64,000 nt of DNA from DATARR01 sp036376245 (GCA_036376245.1 DASVAS010000049.1:55158-119157); one strand, 5' to 3'; counted from the stretch's first letter, positions 16,995 through 26,686 are shown. Numbers and translations are program-made. Notes: generated from the letters alone by a model not told the origin.

Positions 16995-17081
16995 TCCCGA
17001 TCTCCGGGCGGCGCCCGGCGGAAGCCTGAAACTTCCGCCCGTTCCAGGCGTATCTGGCTCACCATGAGGGAGATCCTGCGC

Positions 17082-18605
17082 ATGCGCAAAGCGATGTTTG
17101 CCGTCCTTTTGACCCTGTTCGTCTCGACCACCGCCGTCCACGCTCAAGACGCCCCCAAGGGCGACAAGGGCGCGGAGAAGGCCGTGCCGGCGCCGGCCGC
17201 GCCCCGCAAGTTCGTCACCCACCATCGCTTCACCGCCGGCGGGGTGGACATCCCCTATACCGCCACGGCGGAGGACATCGACCTCAAGGACCGCGACGGC
17301 AAGCCCACGGCGCGGTTTTTCACGATCTCCTACATCGCGGAGGGCGTGAAGCGGCAGGAGGACCGGCCGATCACGTTCTTCTTCAACGGCGGGCCGGGCT
17401 CCTCCTCGGTCTGGCTGCACCTCGGTTTCGTCGGTCCCAAGCGCATCGACATCCCGAGCGACGCGCAGGACCCGGGCGCGCCGCCCTACCGGCTCAAGGA
17501 CAACCCGTCGAGCCTGCTGCGCTACACGGACCTCGTCGAGGTCGACCCGGTCGGCACCGGCTTCAGCCGCGCGCTCGGCGAGAAGAAGGACGCCGACTAC
17601 TGGGGCTATGACGAGGACGCCGACTCCGTCGCTGAATTCATCCGCGCCTTCTTGACCGTGCACAACCGCTGGAACTCGCCCAAGTACATCCTCGGCGAGA
17701 GCTACGGCGGCATCCGCGGCTCGATGCTGGTGCCGCGGCTCCAGGGGCAGATGGGTATCGGCATCAACGGCGTGATCCTCATCGCGCCGGCGATCAACAT
17801 GGGCGCCTTGCCTTTCTTCACCGGCGGCAACGATCTCACCTACGTCACGCACCTGCCGACGCTCGCCGCGACGGCGTGGTACCACAAGAAGCTCCCGGAT
17901 TCCTGGCCGAGCCTGCAGGCGCTGCTCACCGAGGTCGAGCGGTTCGCCTCCGGCGAGTACCTGCAGGCCCTCTTCCGCGGCGACTCGCTCCCGGAGGCGG
18001 AGAAGGGGCGGATCGCCGATAAGCTGCACCGCTACACGGGCGTGTCCAGGCAGTACATCCTCAACAGCGACCTGCGCCTCTACGCGCCCCGCTTCGCCAA
18101 GGAGCTGCTGCGTGACGAGGGGAAGGCCACGGGTTTCCTCGACAGCCGTTACGCGCAGAAGGAGCTCGACAAGGCCTCGGAGTTCCCCAACAGCGACCCG
18201 TTCGACGCCAAGACGGGGCCGATCTACGTCTCGCTCTTCAACCAGTACCTGCGCAATGACCTCGGCGCCGACATCCAGGAGCCCTACGTGCCTCAGAACG
18301 GCGAGGCCAACCAGAACTGGAAACGGCGGCGGAACGCGGCCGGCGCCTTCGCCGGCTACGTCGACGTCACCGGCGACCTGGCGCAGGGCACCAAGGACAA
18401 CGAGGCGTTGCGCGTGTTCACCGCCAGCGGCTACTTCGACCTGGCGACGGCCTACTTCGCCAACGCCTACATGATGAACCACAGCGGCATCGACCCGGCG
18501 CGGGTGACGATCCGGAACTACCCGTCGGGGCACATGATGTACCTCCACCAGGGGTCGCTTGAGCAGTTGTCGAAAGACATCGGGGAGTTCATCCAGGGGA
18601 AGTGA
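17082..18605 (+). CDS. exported S10 family serine carboxypeptidase-like protein
   Basis: The 507-aa protein has a signal peptide (MRKAMFAVLLTLFVSTTAVHAQ). It carries the S10 motifs FFNGGPGSSSVWLHLG (oxyanion), VEVDPVGTGFSRA, and ILGESYGGIRG with the catalytic Ser. The acid should lie near FTASGYFDLAT, and the His is in YPSGHMMYLH near the C-terminus. It should cleave C-terminal residues from peptides in the periplasm or outside. The ATG at 17082 is preferred over 17064 because GGGAG lies 8-9 nt before it. It is followed 7 bp later by a racemase gene and a YeiH-type exporter, which may form an operon. Confidence 0.9.
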   Translation: MRKAMFAVLLTLFVSTTAVHAQDAPKGDKGAEKAVPAPAAPRKFVTHHRFTAGGVDIPYTATAEDIDLKDRDGKPTARFFTISYIAEGVKRQEDRPITFFFNGGPGSSSVWLHLGFVGPKRIDIPSDAQDPGAPPYRLKDNPSSLLRYTDLVEVDPVGTGFSRALGEKKDADYWGYDEDADSVAEFIRAFLTVHNRWNSPKYILGESYGGIRGSMLVPRLQGQMGIGINGVILIAPAINMGALPFFTGGNDLTYVTHLPTLAATAWYHKKLPDSWPSLQALLTEVERFASGEYLQALFRGDSLPEAEKGRIADKLHRYTGVSRQYILNSDLRLYAPRFAKELLRDEGKATGFLDSRYAQKELDKASEFPNSDPFDAKTGPIYVSLFNQYLRNDLGADIQEPYVPQNGEANQNWKRRRNAAGAFAGYVDVTGDLAQGTKDNEALRVFTASGYFDLATAYFANAYMMNHSGIDPARVTIRNYPSGHMMYLHQGSLEQLSKDIGEFIQGK

Positions 18606-18612
18606 GGGGGAC

Positions 18613-19323
18613 GTGAGCTCGCGGCCCCTGCACATCGGCATCGTCGCGTGTTCGGCGGAAGGCGCGGCTCTTTGCTACCGGACGATCTGCGCCGAAGGGG
18701 CCGCCCTCCTGGGCGGCCATGCCCACCCGGAAGTGTCGCTCCACTCGGCCTCGCTGGCTGACTATGTTCAATGCCTGGAGAGCGGCGACCTGCAAGGCGT
18801 TGCGGACCTGATGCTCGCGTCGGCCCGGAAGCTCGCGGCCGCGGGCGCCGGGTTTCTCATCTGTCCCGACAACACGATCCACCAGGCCTTCGATCTGGTG
18901 GCGCCCTCGTCGCCGTTGCCCTGGCTGCACATCGCGGAGGTCGTCGCCGCCGAAGCTGAAGCGCGCGGTTATCGCCGCCTCGGCCTTCTGGGAACCCGCT
19001 GGCTGGTGTCCAGCGAGGTCTATCCGGAAAGGTTGGCGCCCCGAGGTCTGGACTGCCTTCGTCCGAGCGACGCTGAACGCGACGAGGTCGGACGGCTTAT
19101 CATGGAAGAGCTCGTGTACGGCGTCTTCCGGCCGGAGACCGTCGAGTGCTTCCAGGCGGTCATCGCCGGTCTGAGGAGCCGCGGCTGCGACGCTGTGATC
19201 CTCGGCTGTACAGAGATACCATTGATCATCAGCGACCAGAATTCCCCCCTGCCAACGCTAGACTCCACGCGCCTGCTCGCGCGTGCCGCGTTGCGCAGGG
19301 CTCTAGAATCGGATAGGACATGA
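18613..19323 (+). CDS. aspartate/glutamate racemase family protein
   Basis: The 236-aa protein has the two-Cys layout of PLP-independent Asp/Glu racemases: a first Cys in IGIVACSAEGAAL, PDNTIH in the middle, and a second Cys in VILGCTEIPLI. These cysteines act as the two acid/base residues that swap the alpha proton. Substrate choice (Asp, Glu or other amino acids) is not decidable here. The start is GTG at 18613, 7 bp after the carboxypeptidase stop with GAGGGGG before it; the frame's earlier Met lies inside the peptidase gene. It overlaps the next gene by 4 nt (ATGA). Confidence 0.85.
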   Translation: MSSRPLHIGIVACSAEGAALCYRTICAEGAALLGGHAHPEVSLHSASLADYVQCLESGDLQGVADLMLASARKLAAAGAGFLICPDNTIHQAFDLVAPSSPLPWLHIAEVVAAEAEARGYRRLGLLGTRWLVSSEVYPERLAPRGLDCLRPSDAERDEVGRLIMEELVYGVFRPETVECFQAVIAGLRSRGCDAVILGCTEIPLIISDQNSPLPTLDSTRLLARAALRRALESDRT

Positions 19324-20270
19324 CCACGCTCGCGAAAGTCGCCGTCCCCCTGGGCGCTCTGCTCTGCCTCCTCCCCGCGGTCCCCTCCTGGGCCGCCCTG
19401 CTCGCCGGTATCGCGGTCGCGGTCGCGATCGGCAATCCGCATCTGGCGCTCACAAAGAAAGCGACGGGGAAGCTGCTGCCTTACTCGGTGGTGGGCCTCG
19501 GCGCGGGAATGAATTTGAACGTCGTCGCGCGCGTCGGCGCGGCGGGGATCGGCTACACCGTCGTCGGCATCGCGCTGACCCTCGGGGTCGGCTGGATCCT
19601 CGGGCGGCTTCTGCGCACGCCGCACGACACCTCGACGCTCGTCAGCGTCGGCACCGCCATCTGCGGCGGCAGCGCGATCGCGGCGGTCGGGCCGGCGATC
19701 GAGGCGAAGTCGCAGGACATGTCGGTGGCCCTGGGCACGGTGTTCCTGTTGAACGCCACGGCGCTGGTCCTGTTTCCGCCGATCGGCCTCTACCTCGGGC
19801 TGAGCGAGCCGCAATTCGGGCTGTGGGCGGCGCTCGCGATCCACGACACCAGCTCGGTGGTCGGCGCCGCGATGCAGTACGGGCCGGAAGCGCTCGCCGT
19901 GGGCACGACGGTGAAGCTGGCGCGCGCCTTGTGGATCGTCCCGGTGACGGTGCTGTTCGCCTATGTCCACCTGCGGCGGCATGCGAAGACCGGCGCGCCG
20001 AAGGGGGCGGCGAAGCGGCCGTGGTTCATCCTGGGGTTTCTGATCGCGGCGGCGGTCGTGACCTGGATCCCGGCCTTGCAGGATGCGGGGAAGCTGGTCG
20101 AGGCCGTGGCGCGCCGCTGCCTCGTGGCGACCTTGTTCCTGATCGGCGCGAGCCTGACGACGGAGGCGCTGAAAAGCGTGGGGTTCCGGCCGTTCCTGCA
20201 GGGGCTGTTGTTGTGGTTGCTCGTGGGCTCGGCGACGCTGGCCGCCGTGGTTTTCGGCCTGATCGCCTGA
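19320..20270 (+). CDS. YeiH/YadS family putative sulfate exporter
   Basis: The 316-aa integral membrane protein has about ten hydrophobic helices. Family landmarks are VGLGAGMNLNVV, GTAICGGSAIAAVGPAI and ALAIHDTSSVVGAAMQYG. YeiH proteins are annotated as putative sulfate exporters; the true substrate is uncertain. It overlaps the racemase gene by 4 nt, so translation is coupled. With the upstream carboxypeptidase, the group could concern turnover or export of an amino-acid product, which is an inference from order only. It converges with the peroxidase gene across a strong hairpin. Confidence 0.85.
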   Translation: MTTLAKVAVPLGALLCLLPAVPSWAALLAGIAVAVAIGNPHLALTKKATGKLLPYSVVGLGAGMNLNVVARVGAAGIGYTVVGIALTLGVGWILGRLLRTPHDTSTLVSVGTAICGGSAIAAVGPAIEAKSQDMSVALGTVFLLNATALVLFPPIGLYLGLSEPQFGLWAALAIHDTSSVVGAAMQYGPEALAVGTTVKLARALWIVPVTVLFAYVHLRRHAKTGAPKGAAKRPWFILGFLIAAAVVTWIPALQDAGKLVEAVARRCLVATLFLIGASLTTEALKSVGFRPFLQGLLLWLLVGSATLAAVVFGLIA

Positions 20271-20281
20271 GCGGGTAAGAC

Positions 20282-20309
20282 GGCGGCGCCCCCCGGGGGG
20301 AGCGCCGCC
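20282..20309. terminator. hairpin between convergent genes
   Basis: GGCGGCGC (20282-20289) and GCGCCGCC (20302-20309) flank C5/G6 runs that extend the pairing. It sits between the YeiH-like gene and the convergent peroxidase gene, a natural bidirectional terminator position. Confidence 0.6.
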
Positions 20310-20324
20310 CGTGCCTCGCGGCGG

Positions 20325-22409
20325 TTACATTCCCGGTCCGAACACGCCTTCCAGGAAGCCCGGCAACGGGCTGCCTCCCTCGGCTCCGACCGCGGGAATC
20401 TCGAGCATCACATCGTCGGCCAGTCCGTCTCCGTCGGCGTCGACGGTCGAGCTGGAATCCCCGGGGTGACCATTGGGAACAAACAACTGCGGATGGTCGA
20501 ACGGGGCGCGCCGATACAGGACACGCTCGTCGGTGAGGGATTCGAGAAACGCCACCAGCGCGTCGATTTCAGCGGAGGTCAGCACGGGAACGCCCAGCGG
20601 CTCGATCGGCGTGCCGTCGAGCTCCTGTACGGGAAACACGTTGCCGCCGCGGCTGTACAGCTCGACGGCCTCGCGCAACGTACGCGCGTCGCCGTTGTGG
20701 AAGTAGGGCGCCGTGAGGGCGACGTTGCGCAGGGACGGAATCTTGAAAGCTCCCTGCACTCCAAAGCCCTTGCTCACGGTGGCGCCGTCGAAGCTCGCGG
20801 GCGGGGCTCCGGGGAACAGCCGGCGCGTGAAGGACAGCGGGCCGAACACATCGGTGGCGCCGACGCCGAGGTCGTTGTCGGTGGGCCGCACGCCGATGTT
20901 GTTGAAGCCCTTGTCGATCACGTTGCCGTCACGGTTGCGCACCGGTCCGTTGGCCGCGATCGAAATACGGCGCGCCGACGCGTCCGTCAGCTCGGCTTGC
21001 TCGTGGCAGTTCGAGCAGCGGATGTTCACGGGGCCGCGGGTCCGGTCGTTGAAAAGGTGCGCGCCGAACAGCGCGAGGCGGCTGATGTGATTCGGGTTGG
21101 TGTTGTTCCACGGGTTCAGATCCGGGTCGGTCGCGGTGGGGTTCTCCCGGCGGAACCGGTCCCAGGGCGTGTCGTCGGAGACCAGGCTCGCCTCGTAGAG
21201 CTGGATCGCGATCCCGAAGAAGAGCGGGAAGTTGTACTGGATCAGAGCGTAGTCGTTTTCGGGCAGAGGGTCTTCGATCGGTTCATCTTCGGATCCATCT
21301 TCCGATCCACCGTTCTTGTCCACCACGGTCGTGGTCCCGTCCGGGTTGACCCGGATCAGTTTCTTCGATTTCCACCACTTGTCATGGAAGGCCAGCTTGA
21401 TCATCTTGTCGTAGCGGTTGTAGGTGAGCCCCCTGTCCGGCCAGCGGCTCATCGCTCCGAGCACGCTGTCCGTCGGCGATACCTGTTGTTTCCCCAGCGG
21501 CCGTACTTTCGTGAGCTTCTTGCCTTGATTGCGCTGGCCCCTGGCCAACTCGCGCCCCACGTCGGCGGGCGTCCGGCCCGGCACCGCCATCTCGAGGTCG
21601 CTCACGATCGGAGCCACGGCCTGCGACGCGAGGCTGGAGTTCACCAACTCGACCCGCACGGCGACCGGGTTTTGCTTGGGATCGTCGGACCGATAGAGCT
21701 TGGCGCCCGGATCGCGCTGACCCAGATGGTTCACGCCATTGAACACGTTCTCGGCGCGCCCATCCCAGAACTGCCGGTGGTTGAAGACCGCATTGATCAT
21801 GGTCGGGGTGTTCCGCGGCTCGACCCGGCGCGTGTTCGCCACCCCGATGGAGAAGCCCAGGGGGTCTCCCTCGTTGCCGGGATGATGCACTCCCTGCGAG
21901 GACACGACGTCGTTGCTGTCCGTGCTGGGGTCGAGGGCGCCGCGAGTGCCGGGAACCGCAAGCCGCGTCAGCGGGAAGTGCGTGGACACGAGCTGAAAAT
22001 TGGGCCCGTCTCCGGTCGAGTAGGTCAGATCCTCCGCGGGCACGTGCTTCAGGCCCGGGCTCAACTGATTCTTCGATCGGGGATCGGCCCCCGCGCGGAA
22101 GTGGCAGCTCGCGCAGGCCTGCACGCCGTCGCTTCCAACCTGCATGTCCCAAAAGAGCGCTTTCCCCAAGGCGCGCGCCATCGCCTCGTCCTTGACGAAG
22201 TCCGACAGGTTCGCCGGGCCCGGCACGGCCACCGCCCGCAAGTCGCCGGGGAGATTGGCCAGGTCCGAGGCCAGCGGCGGATTCGGCACACGGGGTATGG
22301 TGGCGCTTGGCGGCGTTTGAGCCAGAACCATCACCGCGGATCCGATCAACACACCGCTGGCGAGCAGCGTGCTTGCAACCGCTGAAGCGGGTCGCTTCCT
22401 CTTCTTCAT
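20325..22409 (-). CDS. di-heme cytochrome c peroxidase/MauG family protein
   Basis: The 694-aa exported protein has a signal peptide (to about residue 31, VLAQ) and two CxxCH heme sites: CASCH at 99-103 and CSNCH near 464. Family context includes LGKALFWDMQVGSDGVQACASCH and late APYFHNGDARTLREAVELYSRGG. The family reduces peroxide or oxidises a partner at a high-spin heme in the periplasm. It is longer than classical peroxidases (about 330 aa); the spacing between hemes contains an acidic insert (SEDGSEDEPIED, about 370). AAGGAGGAAAGATC gives a strong ribosome site. It has no obvious operon partner. Confidence 0.9.
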   Translation of the reverse strand: MKKRKRPASAVASTLLASGVLIGSAVMVLAQTPPSATIPRVPNPPLASDLANLPGDLRAVAVPGPANLSDFVKDEAMARALGKALFWDMQVGSDGVQACASCHFRAGADPRSKNQLSPGLKHVPAEDLTYSTGDGPNFQLVSTHFPLTRLAVPGTRGALDPSTDSNDVVSSQGVHHPGNEGDPLGFSIGVANTRRVEPRNTPTMINAVFNHRQFWDGRAENVFNGVNHLGQRDPGAKLYRSDDPKQNPVAVRVELVNSSLASQAVAPIVSDLEMAVPGRTPADVGRELARGQRNQGKKLTKVRPLGKQQVSPTDSVLGAMSRWPDRGLTYNRYDKMIKLAFHDKWWKSKKLIRVNPDGTTTVVDKNGGSEDGSEDEPIEDPLPENDYALIQYNFPLFFGIAIQLYEASLVSDDTPWDRFRRENPTATDPDLNPWNNTNPNHISRLALFGAHLFNDRTRGPVNIRCSNCHEQAELTDASARRISIAANGPVRNRDGNVIDKGFNNIGVRPTDNDLGVGATDVFGPLSFTRRLFPGAPPASFDGATVSKGFGVQGAFKIPSLRNVALTAPYFHNGDARTLREAVELYSRGGNVFPVQELDGTPIEPLGVPVLTSAEIDALVAFLESLTDERVLYRRAPFDHPQLFVPNGHPGDSSSTVDADGDGLADDVMLEIPAVGAEGGSPLPGFLEGVFGPGM

Positions 22410-22732
22410 GATCTTTCCTCCTTCTAACCCTCTAGAAGTGCCTCATCCCTCTGTAAAGGGGACAGAGGAGGGCGCCGGTCTCCGGGAGCAGGAACCGTGT
22501 CTATCGGGAGCGCCTTGGCACTCTTTATAGGTAGTCATCTATATGTCGATCAGGGCGGCCCGCTCATAGCGACCTCCGCTCCTTGAGGGGGCGCGGGGAC
22601 CTGGGACAACGGGATACCGAGACCTGCCGGGCACGCGGAACTGCCGTAGCGCCGGAATCGCCGCCTGGAGGTGTAGCATTCAGGGACGGACAGCTTGGCT
22701 GTTCTGGCGAGTCCTTGAGGGAAGGCGTGGCG

Positions 22733-22942
22733 ATGAGCGGATCCGGAGAGAAGGTCGACAGGCTGCGCTGGCTGTCCCGGTTGGTCTTCGCGGCCGGGCT
22801 GCTTCTCCCGATCTTGTGGGCCAATTCGGGGATCGCCGCTTACGAGGCGGACGCTTCCTGCCAGGGGCAACGGTGTGGCATGCCGATTCTGGCGATGATC
22901 TTCATGGCGATCTTTGCGTCGGCGCTGGTCTTCATGTGGTAA
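22733..22942 (+). CDS. small two-helix membrane protein
   Basis: The 69-aa protein has two hydrophobic segments (LSRLVFAAGLLLPILWAN and GMPILAMIFMAIFASALVFMW) joined by a short loop with two Cys (ASCQGQRC), which could form a disulfide on the outer side. The family is not recognised. The Met at 22733 follows GAGGGAAGGCG and opens a compact protein; the longer frame upstream is Gly/Arg-rich and unlike coding sequence. The 22410-22732 gap before it shows no other gene. Confidence 0.6.
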   Translation: MSGSGEKVDRLRWLSRLVFAAGLLLPILWANSGIAAYEADASCQGQRCGMPILAMIFMAIFASALVFMW

Positions 22943-22961
22943 GGAAACTGGACGGCGCTCC

Positions 22962-23083
22962 ATGGAACCGATCATCGATCACATAGAGATCACCGTCAAA
23001 GACATGAGCGTCGCGGTGCCGTTCTACGACAAGCTCCTGCCGCTTCTGGGCTTCGATATTCGGCGGGTTATCTTCTGGAGGGT
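22962..23083 (+). pseudogene. 5' fragment of a glyoxalase/VOC gene
   Basis: Starting at the ATG at 22962, about 38 codons encode a typical VOC N-terminus (IDHIEITVKDMSVAVPFYDKLLPLLGF). The homology then stops, and the frame runs on into the signal peptide of the next gene. A VOC domain needs about 110-130 residues, so this is a truncated remnant left by a deletion or insertion. The fragment still has its own start. Confidence 0.65.
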
Positions 23084-23087
23084 TTCG

Positions 23088-23807
23088 ATGAGCCGCCATG
23101 GGGTCTTACTCCTTGTTTCCCTGCTTTTACCGACAGCGGCTCGTGCGGGCTCTGAAGACTTCGCTCCGCCGGTTGCGTTCCCCGCCATTCCCGCTCAGGC
23201 TCAGACCAAAGCGGGCTTCGTGCCTGCAGGTTGGGTCGTGGAAAAGGAGGGCCAAGGCGATCTGAATGGCGATGGCGTCCCAGACTTGATGCTGGTGCTT
23301 CGCATGAACGATCCGAAAAACATCGTCAAAAACGACGGACTGGGGCCGGACGAGCTGGATACCAATCCTCGCATCCTTCTCGTGGCCTTCTTCGAGAAGG
23401 CAGCAAGAAAATATTCCCTGGCCTCGATGAACCATACCCTGATACCACGGCATACCAACCCGGTCATGGATGACCCGCTCGAAGATGCCGCGATTGCCAA
23501 GGGAGCTTTGCGCGTATCGTTAGGCTTTTTCATGAGCGCCGGTACATGGTACACCTCGCAGAACAAATTCACTTTCAGATATCAGGACGGATGCTTCAAG
23601 TTGATCGGCTACGACTCCACGGAAGCGAAGAGGAATACTGGCGAGACGTCGACTGTCAGCATCAACTATCTGACCAGGAAGGCCAAGATATCGGAAGGCA
23701 ATTTCGGGGACGACCGTGAGAAGGTCTCATGGAAAACGATATCCGTGCCGAAGCTTCTCTGCCTGGACGCCATAGGGGACGGGCTGGATTTCAAGCCTGG
23801 GATCTGA
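23088..23807 (+). CDS. secreted hypothetical protein with an FG-GAP-like Asp loop
   Basis: The 239-aa protein has a signal peptide (MSRHGVLLLVSLLLPTAARA) and then a GDLNGDGVPDLMLVLRM segment, an EF-hand/FG-GAP-like calcium loop. The rest has mixed strands with a QNKFTFRYQDGCFKLIGYDSTE block. The overall family is not recognised. The ATG at 23088 has GGAGG 6-10 nt before it and begins the signal peptide, so it is the start rather than the in-frame VOC fragment codons upstream. GC is lower than its neighbours. Confidence 0.65.
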   Translation: MSRHGVLLLVSLLLPTAARAGSEDFAPPVAFPAIPAQAQTKAGFVPAGWVVEKEGQGDLNGDGVPDLMLVLRMNDPKNIVKNDGLGPDELDTNPRILLVAFFEKAARKYSLASMNHTLIPRHTNPVMDDPLEDAAIAKGALRVSLGFFMSAGTWYTSQNKFTFRYQDGCFKLIGYDSTEAKRNTGETSTVSINYLTRKAKISEGNFGDDREKVSWKTISVPKLLCLDAIGDGLDFKPGI

Positions 23808-23903
23808 GGTTGCGATTCGCGGGCGTGCTAAAATATGCAGTGGAGCCATGGAGCTTCGAGCTCGGGAAACCACGCTCTCCACTTCAAGAAAGGCTTGAGC
23901 CGT

Positions 23904-25883
23904 ATGAAGAGAAACGCGCACGTACGGTTCCTGGAGGGGCGGGGAGCCCGCAAGGGCCTCCGGCCTCTCGCCATCCTCCTGGCCACCGGCGCGCTGGCGC
24001 TCGCCACGGCGGCCGCGGCGGCCGTCGGCTCCTGGTCGCCGCTCGGCCCCGACGGCGAGTCCATCCACGCGCTCGCCGCCGACCCCGCCAACCCGAACCT
24101 CGTCTACGCCGCCACCTCGACCTCCATATTCCGCAGCGGCGACGGCGGCGACAGTTGGGCCTTCGCCGGCAACGGCCTCGGCATCGCGAGCTTCCCCAAC
24201 GTCAGCGCCCTGGCGATCAGCGGCACGGCGGTGATCGCCGGCACCGGTTGGGACGGCGTCTGGCGTTCGCTCGACGAGGGCCGCACCTGGCGCGCCGCCA
24301 CCGCCGGCCTCCCGGCCCGGTCGCACGTCAGTGCTCTCCTCGTCGACCCGCGGCGGCGCGAGCGCGTCTGGCTGGCGAGCTGGGAGGGGATCTTCGTCAG
24401 CGAGGACCGCGGCGAGACCTGGGCGGCGCGCAACGGCGACCTGCCGATCGCGCCGGGCGGCGTCCAGTCGCTGGTCGTCGACCCCGCCAACGGCCAGCTC
24501 TACGCGCGCACGGTGAACGAGGTGTTCACCAGCGGCGACGAGGGGATCACCTGGTCGCTGCTGCGCTGCCTCGGCCGCCGTTGCGGCAGCGTCGTCGTCG
24601 ATCCGGCGGACGCCACCCTCTTCACCGTCGCCGGCGGCGTGCTGCGCAGCCGCGACGGCGGCACGGTCTGGGAGAAGCTGCGGGCGCCCAAGGGCCTCTT
24701 CGCGCTGCTCGGCTTCCACGGCGGACGGCTGTTCGCCTACAGCCGCTCGTACGCCACCGGCCTGCCTGTCGACCGGCTCTACTGGAGCGCCAACCAGGGC
24801 GCGTCGTGGAACGCCGCCGGGCAGCCCGGGGACTCGATCGCCGTCATGGCGTCGAGCGGCGACACCCTGTACCTCGGCTCCGCGGGCAGCGCCAGCCTCG
24901 GCGGCGTCTTCCGCAGCGGCGACGGCGGCGAGCACTGGGAGGCCGCCCGCACGGGTCTCTCGGGGCGCTGGATCGAGTCCATCGCCGTCGATCCGCAGCA
25001 GCCGGGCGTGCTGTACGCGCAGGCCTCCGACCACCTCCTCGCCAGCGAGGACGACGGCGCCACCTGGCGCCTGGGCCTCGCCAACCCGGGCGGGCTGGTC
25101 TTCGGCGCCGGCGACCTCCTCGTCGATCCCCTCCTTCGCGGCCGCGTCTGGTCGACGACCGGTGACCGCCTCTGGCGCAGCGACGACGGCGGGCGACGGT
25201 GGCAGGAGGCGCCGCGGATCGGCGCCGGCATCGAGACGATCGCCGCCGACCCCCGTACCCGCGGCGGCGTCTGGGCCGGCGGCCGCAACGGCCTGTTCCA
25301 GAGCCCCAACGGCCGCGCCTGGAAGCAGGTGCGGCCGGTGCGGAGCGAGAGCCTCGGTGTGACGGACATCGCCGTGGCGCCGGGCGATCCGCGAATCGTG
25401 TGGGTCGCCGGCTATGCCTTCGGCGCCCCGGGGCCGCGTCTCTATCGCAGCGGCGACGGCGGGCGGAGCTGGCAACGGCGCGACGACGGGCTGCCCGGCA
25501 TCGTGACCCGCCTCGCCCTCGATCCCGAGCGGCCCGACGCGCTGTTCGCCGCCGCCGGCGACGGGCTGTTCGGCAGCGGCGACGGCGGCGCCACCTGGCG
25601 GCGGCTGCCGTCGCCCGCCACGGTGCCGGCGAGCCCCGAGAGCATCCGCTGGGAGATCGTCGCCTCACCCGTGGCGCCGCTGACGCTCTACGCCCACCTC
25701 AACGGGCTCGAGAGCGAGGTGGTGTACCGCAGCCGCGACGCCGGAGCGACGTGGCAGGCGGTCGGTGGCGGCATCCCCCCCGGCTCCTTGGGCATTCGCG
25801 CCCTGGCGGTCGATCCGCACGACCCGCGGCGGCTGCTCGCCGGCACGGCCCAGCGCGGCATCTTCACCTTCACCGAGCCGTAG
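23904..25883 (+). CDS. secreted BNR/sortilin-like beta-propeller protein
   Basis: The 659-aa protein has an N-terminal basic stretch and signal helix (PLAILLATGALALATAAAAA). More than ten Asp-box repeats follow (for example RSGDGGDSW, SEDRGETW, RSGDGGEHW, RSDDGGRRW, GSGDGGATW), each with VDP or ADP strands before it. It is a paralogue of the 665-aa protein at 10662-12659: both open with SW(S/T)xLGPxG. It is probably a surface or periplasmic binding propeller. The Met at 23904 is preferred to 23835 because it has AAAGG upstream and leads straight into the signal sequence. Codon use is very GC-rich. Confidence 0.85.
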   Translation: MKRNAHVRFLEGRGARKGLRPLAILLATGALALATAAAAAVGSWSPLGPDGESIHALAADPANPNLVYAATSTSIFRSGDGGDSWAFAGNGLGIASFPNVSALAISGTAVIAGTGWDGVWRSLDEGRTWRAATAGLPARSHVSALLVDPRRRERVWLASWEGIFVSEDRGETWAARNGDLPIAPGGVQSLVVDPANGQLYARTVNEVFTSGDEGITWSLLRCLGRRCGSVVVDPADATLFTVAGGVLRSRDGGTVWEKLRAPKGLFALLGFHGGRLFAYSRSYATGLPVDRLYWSANQGASWNAAGQPGDSIAVMASSGDTLYLGSAGSASLGGVFRSGDGGEHWEAARTGLSGRWIESIAVDPQQPGVLYAQASDHLLASEDDGATWRLGLANPGGLVFGAGDLLVDPLLRGRVWSTTGDRLWRSDDGGRRWQEAPRIGAGIETIAADPRTRGGVWAGGRNGLFQSPNGRAWKQVRPVRSESLGVTDIAVAPGDPRIVWVAGYAFGAPGPRLYRSGDGGRSWQRRDDGLPGIVTRLALDPERPDALFAAAGDGLFGSGDGGATWRRLPSPATVPASPESIRWEIVASPVAPLTLYAHLNGLESEVVYRSRDAGATWQAVGGGIPPGSLGIRALAVDPHDPRRLLAGTAQRGIFTFTEP

Positions 25884-25942
25884 GACCTGTGCGGAGGGGC
25901 TTCGAAGAACCACGGGAGAGGCCTCCGTGCCGAGGGAGTCTC

Positions 25943-26686
25943 ATGCTGACCCTGCCCACAGAGGATGACCGGGCTGTCGCGGTCGTCCAGGCGATCCAGA
26001 GCGGCGATGTCGCTGGACTGCGCAAGCAACTGGACGACAACCCGGAGTTGGCGCAAGCCAGGATCGTGGATCGCCAGGGAGTTTCTCGAACGCTGCTGCA
26101 TGTGGTGTCCGACTGGCCCGGACACTTCCCGAACGGTCCACAGACGGTGGCGGCTCTGGTGGCCGCGGGGGCGGATGTCCATGCGGCCGTGCAACACGCC
26201 AAACCTCACGATTCGGCCGAAACCGCCTTGCATTGGGCGGCGAGCAGCGACGACGTCGCCGTGCTGGATGCGCTGCTGGACGGGGGAGCTGACATCGAAG
26301 CTCCGGGAGCTGTCTTCACGGGCGGCTCGCCGATGTCCGACGCGGTCGTCTTCGCGCAGTGGCGTGCCGCCCGGCGATTGCTGGAGCGCGGCGCCCGGAC
26401 GACTCTATGGCAGGCCGCGGCGCTGGGGCTGTTGGACTCGGTCCGGCAACACGTCTCGATGCAGCCTCCACTCTCACGCGATCAGATCACGAACGCGTTC
26501 TGGCATGCTTGTCGCGGCGGGCAACTCGCCGTGGCAACGTATCTCTTCGAGCAAGGCGCGAACCTGAATTGGACGGGCCACGGGAACAAGACGCCTCTCG
26601 ATGTCGCCCGGGAAAGCGGTGTCTCTGAGCTGGTCCAGTGGCTGGAAGACCACGGCGCCAACTCGGCTCGAATCGGATTGCGGTAG
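25943..26686 (+). CDS. ankyrin-repeat protein
   Basis: The 247-aa soluble protein has ankyrin motifs: TLLHVVSDWPGHF..TVAALVAAGADVHAAV, ETALHWAASSDDVAVLDALLDGGADIEAPG, and GQLAVATYLFEQGANLNWTGHGNKTPLDVARESG near the end, giving about five or six repeats. It has no signal peptide, so it is likely an intracellular binding protein of unknown partner. The Met at 25943 follows GAGGGAG; the same frame is open far upstream into the BNR gene but that part is not coding. It lies 59 bp after the BNR gene on the same strand. Confidence 0.85.
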   Translation: MLTLPTEDDRAVAVVQAIQSGDVAGLRKQLDDNPELAQARIVDRQGVSRTLLHVVSDWPGHFPNGPQTVAALVAAGADVHAAVQHAKPHDSAETALHWAASSDDVAVLDALLDGGADIEAPGAVFTGGSPMSDAVVFAQWRAARRLLERGARTTLWQAAALGLLDSVRQHVSMQPPLSRDQITNAFWHACRGGQLAVATYLFEQGANLNWTGHGNKTPLDVARESGVSELVQWLEDHGANSARIGLR

